Assembly: GCA_037176905.1 (NCBI GenBank)
Contig: JBBBWG010003337.1
Span: 40,673-104,672, forward strand
Reading direction: 5' to 3'
From: Azolla pinnata
Taxonomy: Eukaryota; Streptophyta; Polypodiopsida; Salviniales; Salviniaceae
DNA length: 64,000 bases
The notes beneath the pieces are model-generated. The model was not told where the DNA came from, made no database searches, and saw only the letters and a list, made by a program, of their open reading frames with translations. Positions 60,001 through 64,000 of this stretch are shown in pieces (the first letter of the stretch is position 1; each line of letters starts with the position of its first letter). A program made the translations under genes and the position numbers.

Positions 60001-61766
60001 TAGCCCCTGACATGTAATGTAGACACTTAATGTATTTCTCAAAAGTCCATTAGGTAATGCCCCACGTGTCAATGGTTGTTGACAGGTCAATTTGGTCTTA
60101 GTTAGGAAATGGCTATCAGGAACCATGAGAAGGGCTTTGAGAGTACCCAATTGGTAGTAAGACCTACACATTATGAAAGCACAAAAATCAATTAAGACAA
60201 ACTGGAGTAAGAATATGAGGCACATGGATGAAAATTAACAAGAGACTGGAATCTGAAGAGTGGTATTCATACTGCCCATCAATGAATCTTGATATTATAA
60301 TCTGTATGGTGCACGATGTAAAGTATTTCACAAACAGCAGGAATAAGTATTTCACCTCAATGAAATGTATCAAGTGAGGCCATTTATGTCATACTGTCCA
60401 CCAATATTGGACCCTTTATATCTTCAGCCTTCATTCTTGTCTCTTGTTAGACACATTGAGAACATGTCAGTGAGATTGAAAGATCAGATTGTGTCTAATA
60501 TGGTCTAACAATGTTGTTTTGATGATCCAAAGGGCTAAAGGGTTTTTCTCTGCTAAGTTTACCTGTTAAATGTTAAACCAATCAATAATTGTGGATATTA
60601 AAGAAAGACATGTCTCAATCTGTGGTATGTCCACTTGAAATGTTAACACTTGTCTTGGAATCAACTGGGTAAACTCTGTTTACATATTTGTAGATGTATG
60701 CACCTCACATGACTCGGTTTTTCTCCTAATTGGCAGGCCTATTCATCCTTCTCAACTTCATCCCAGGGTAAATTTGGTTGATGTATGTCCTAAACATAGC
60801 TGCTTGTTACAAAACATAAAGTAGAAATGTGCTTAATGTTTTGATCTAATACATGTGTAGGATATTCAGCATGATGGAGATGCTCTATCAAGCCTAGTCG
60901 CTATGGGATTCGACAAGGTATATTGTGCTTTAATCATTGTCTTAGTGACATTGTATTCATCGCTTTTGCTGACTATCTATCCAGGAAAAAGAGTTGGTCA
61001 TTTATTTTCTGCATCTAACTATGATACGAGATGAAAACCAGGAAACGTGCTATAATGCTTGCTAATTGAAAGCTGAAAACAAATAATGAAATTTTGCATG
61101 AGGATATGAGTAATTTATTTGTAAAAAAAAATTAGGTTGAGGGGTAATAGAAAGATATTGAGAGAACGAGCTAGGTTCAGAAAGAAAAGCACAAGTACAA
61201 AATACAAGAGAACCCACATTCTGCTAATGGTATCCAAAATTAGATCTTTCTTAAAGAGTACAGCTACTTGTATACTTGAACGTTCAAAAACATGTTTGTC
61301 GACATGTGAAAATGATACAAGCCTTAAATCTATGTAGTGTTTTTGAGTGGTATTTTAATCGAGCATATAGACACAAGACTATGTGGTGCGGAAACGGCCA
61401 CATTGACAGATTAGGTCTTTTACAGCGGGACAGTCTATAATGTGTGGATGCCAGATATTGTCCTAGGGGTTTCATATTATATGAAAGGCTGAATATCTTT
61501 CATATTCTGGGATTGACCTTTTAAATCTTGTCAATCTCTTTGTACGATGTACTTTGAACAGGATTTAAAAAAGACAAATTAGGAGCCTCAGTTGAGCATT
61601 CAAATTTCTTTGTTTTTCCCTCAACCATGAAGGCGATTCATTAGTTCTGGATCATAACAATGCAAACTTTTCTGCTTTCTAGGAGAAGGCGCAAGTAGCC
61701 ATGGACGCTGCAGATGGGGATCTAGCTATGGCTGTCGAGATACTTAGCAGTCAGCAGCATACGTAA
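57022..61766 (+). CDS. RBL15: Rhomboid-like intramembrane protease with C-terminal UBA domain
   Basis: Membrane-embedded serine protease family member with a ubiquitin-binding tail. Twelve exons join in phase to 388 residues: 57022-57045, 57824-57989, 58063-58366, 58458-58490, 58574-58665, 58787-58860, 59137-59219, 59303-59372, 59438-59586, 60737-60767, 60861-60917 and 61683-61766. The catalytic pair is present: Ser145 in GFSGMIF and His196 in LGHLCGILSGFAY. The helix with HVSILHVLFNMM supplies the conserved His and Asn. The C-terminal UBA domain (LSSLVAMGFDK, then AADGDLAMAVEILSSQQ) is split over the last two exons. The short N-terminus MRSNIVSE matches the plant RBL15 type, supporting the chosen start after a GAA run. 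The linker is Arg/Ser/Pro-rich (RFPGRGRTLADG). Membrane location is expected; substrates unknown. Confidence 0.95.
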
Positions 61767-62847
61767 ATGGGTTAAAAGAGCGTAACACCTAACAATTCTC
61801 CATCGGAAGGACATGGAACGTTACATGCACATGGATCGGGTTGAGTTGCAAGAATTTATGGAATGCAACATTGTCAAAGTGCGTACAGAGAATTCTTTTC
61901 TAAAAGCTGAAATGAATACTATGTAACAAGTTGAAAAGGATAGCATAACAGAATAATGTAAAGACTTAAACCAAAGTAGGACAACAGGAAAGTATTATAG
62001 AATGCCTATGTAAAAGATCTTCAGACTGTTAAATCGTGTTTTTGCGAATGATGTTAAAACTATCGGTTATTACATTGAGAGATGCAGATATACTGTGCTA
62101 TTTACAGCACAGAATGGATGATATATTGTTGTCACTAATCATGTACATGTTGTTTTTGTATTGAAAGGTAGTGTTTAAGTACAGGATACCCACCACATTA
62201 CCAGAGTAACCCTCCATGATTATAACTCAGAAAACAAGTCCTCATCACTGTAATACCCTTCAACCCATAGAAATTTGTCAGAATACCTTAAAAATAAAAC
62301 TTGTATAACAAAGTTAGTGAGATTTTGCTGTAAGTTTTGGTTTTATGATGTCAATTTAATGAGTTTTCCTAGCATGTGACCAGAGTTTTTGCTTGTACTT
62401 GACCCCATTATGCCCAACTTACCTAGCAACTATATATATACACAACATGAAATACACAGATAACTAGATTTAGATTGAGGTTGTGTTATCACCAAAATTT
62501 TTAGTTATAGCTCAAATATGATTCAACCCATTTACATGGCCGTCAAACCAAAACGGATTGAAGACGATTGGCTTAACCAGGTCAGGCAATTATTGACATC
62601 TTCAATCACAAATATCGCACAATCCCGTTTGATAATTTTGTCTTCTCAAATGCATGTATACAAATCAGGCGATAAAACCTGAAGTGACTTCACGTCAAAA
62701 GCAGTCCTGTAAAACAAACCAGATTCGTAATTCACATGAGAGACTATCTTTCTTTGTCTTGCTGAAAAGATAGCACAAAAGATCTGCTTTGGATTAGTAA
62801 ACTCACGAGATTTCTGACAGCTACAATGGCGAATTTACAAAGTTCTT
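61767..62847. other. Convergent spacer between the rhomboid and ACR3 genes
   Basis: Holds the 3' UTR of the rhomboid gene and AT-rich spacer. No gene or clear repeat recognised. Confidence 0.5.
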
Positions 62848-63125
62848 CAAAGGTAGCTTCCATGTTGGACACATGTGCCTGCTTTTATTCCTGAAGCAGG
62901 ATACCTCCATGTTGGACAGAATCCCCTTCTTTTATCCCTGCGGAATTTGTAAGATACTTCAATGTTGCACACAAATCCATTCTTTTTATCTTTTAGACCT
63001 GAAGCATTTGTAAGATGTTTCCACGTCGGATGCAAAAGATACTTCCATGTTGGACACGAATCCCTTCTTTATCCTTCTATCCCTGAAGCATTTGTAAGAT
63101 GCTTCCATGCAGAGGATGCAAACGA
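62848..63125. repeat. Diverged tandem repeats in the ACR3 3' flank
   Basis: About five degenerate units of 50-75 bp share CTTCCATGTTGGACACGAAT, CCCTTCTTTTATCCCTGAAG and CATTTGTAAGATGCTTCCA (starting near 62856, 62909, 62958, 63017 and 63042). The array ends 70 bp beyond the ACR3 stop, so it probably lies in its 3' UTR. Confidence 0.85.
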
Positions 63126-63196
63126 ATTGAAAGAATGTTTTCAAGCAGCTTCTAGGGTAACAAAAGAAAGATAGGGGGGGCTTCCATCTGAGGAAT

Positions 63197-64000
63197 CTAA
63201 TTTGCCCACTTATGTTTGAGAAAGCTGACAAGGTACACAAACAGCAACAGCACGGGTACTTCGATGAGGGGCCCGATGGTGGCAGCGAGGGCCTCTTCCG
63301 AGTCGATGCCGAAGCTGCCAACGGCGACAGCAATGGCGAGCTCGAAGTTGTTGCTGGCAGCTGTGAAAGCCTGCGTGACGGAGAGGGCGTAGGGAATGCG
63401 CATCGCGTTGCACAAGCCGAGCGAGGAGAAGAACACGAGGGTGAAGTAGATCAACAAGGGCACGGCAACCCTCACGACGTGGACGAGGTTGTCGATGATG
63501 TGGTGGGCTTGAATGGAGAACATGACGAAGATGGTGTAGAGCAAGCCGATGAGGGCGAAAGGGCCGATGAAGGGCAGGAACTTGCGTTCGTATCGAACCC
63601 GTCCTATGAGGTGTATCATGAAGAACCGAGTGAGCATTCCAGCCACGAGCGGCACGCCTAGGAAGAGGAGAACGCTCTTGGCCACGACCCACGAATCTAC
63701 ATGGAAGCCATGGCTCCTCGACACAACTTTGAGGTAGAAAAGGGCTACTGGAGTGAAGAGGATGATCTGCATGATCGAGTTCACCGCCACCAGAAGAGCG
63801 CAGTAGTCGGGGTTCCCGTTGGCAAGATCGTTCCATATCAGGACCATGGCGATGCACCTGGCAATCCCCACCAGGATGACCCCGGTTCGAAACCCTGGCA
63901 GGTCCGGCAGTGTTGCCCAAGCCAGGCCCGTCATCAGCGCAGGACCCACAACCCAATTCAGCACCAGGCTTAAGATCGTCATCTTCGTCTTGCTATAGCT
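63197..64000 (-). CDS. ACR3: ACR3-type arsenite efflux transporter, 5' part outside window
   Basis: Membrane carrier that extrudes or sequesters arsenite. The frame is open from the window edge to the TAG at 63197-63199, giving 267 visible C-terminal residues with no intron; full-length plant proteins are about 370-450. Hydrophobic segments are evenly spaced, about seven of the usual ten. Family stretches are NWVVGPALMTGLAW, VILVGIARCIAMVLIWNDLA with the Cys essential for arsenite transport, ALLVAVNSIMQIILF and the late TAASNNFELAIAVAVGSFG. A Met at 63982 is internal, since the frame continues upstream with SYSKTK. The gene is GC-richer than its neighbours. It differs from bile-acid symporters by the ARCIAMVL motif. 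Family call is firm. Confidence 0.94.
   Translation of the reverse strand, partial: SYSKTKMTILSLVLNWVVGPALMTGLAWATLPDLPGFRTGVILVGIARCIAMVLIWNDLANGNPDYCALLVAVNSIMQIILFTPVALFYLKVVSRSHGFHVDSWVVAKSVLLFLGVPLVAGMLTRFFMIHLIGRVRYERKFLPFIGPFALIGLLYTIFVMFSIQAHHIIDNLVHVVRVAVPLLIYFTLVFFSSLGLCNAMRIPYALSVTQAFTAASNNFELAIAVAVGSFGIDSEEALAATIGPLIEVPVLLLFVYLVSFLKHKWAN

Noticed and set aside
50606-64000. CutA and ACR3 as a metal-response cluster
   Set aside because: A rhomboid gene lies between them, orientation and spacing show no shared regulation, and plant genes are rarely clustered by function this way.

Overview
This window is nuclear DNA from a land plant. It carries ten protein-coding genes, eight with GT-AG introns that join in phase, one showing only a single exon so far, and one cut by an assembly gap. 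Families point to a plant: a rhomboid with a C-terminal UBA domain, a trichome-birefringence-like acetyltransferase, GPI-anchored GH17 glucanases and a plant sialyltransferase-like protein. An ACR3 arsenite transporter at the right edge argues against a flowering plant, because that family is generally reported as absent from angiosperms but present in bryophytes, lycophytes, ferns and gymnosperms. The species cannot be fixed from the sequence alone.

Layout, left to right: galactokinase (+, 5' end outside the window, 1-4691); a class-B DnaJ co-chaperone (+, 7765-9867) behind a leader made of 46-bp repeats; two GH17 beta-1,3-glucanases arranged head to head (- 14951-17723 and + 21618-23855) with about 3.9 kb of repeat-filled DNA between them; a UBE2H-type ubiquitin-conjugating enzyme (-, 25676-28460, first exon not seen); a low-complexity desert (about 28.9-33.5 kb) beginning at an assembly gap; a sialyltransferase-like gene (+, 33544-39674, 11 exons); a TBL gene (-, 40802-46994) with a very large Asn/Asp-rich stem; CutA (-, 50606-55119); a rhomboid-UBA gene (+, 57022-61766); and the 3' part of ACR3 (-, 63197 to the edge).

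The genes do not form an obvious pathway. They look like an ordinary stretch of plant euchromatin. What stands out is the density of tandem duplications and minisatellites, many touching gene parts: a duplicated exon-intron junction in the galactokinase gene, a duplicated 3' end in one glucanase gene, repeat arrays in introns of both glucanase genes and the TBL gene, a 580-bp microsatellite just upstream of the CutA start, and arrays downstream of the TBL and ACR3 genes. Base composition is also split: the GH17 exons and the last two TBL exons are very GC-rich, while most other genes are AT-rich.

I did not find a convincing new multi-gene system. The strongest unusual item is the TBL protein, whose predicted 1093 residues are roughly twice the usual family length because of a repeat-built acidic/Asn-rich lumenal extension. 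Two runs of exactly 100 N mark assembly gaps.
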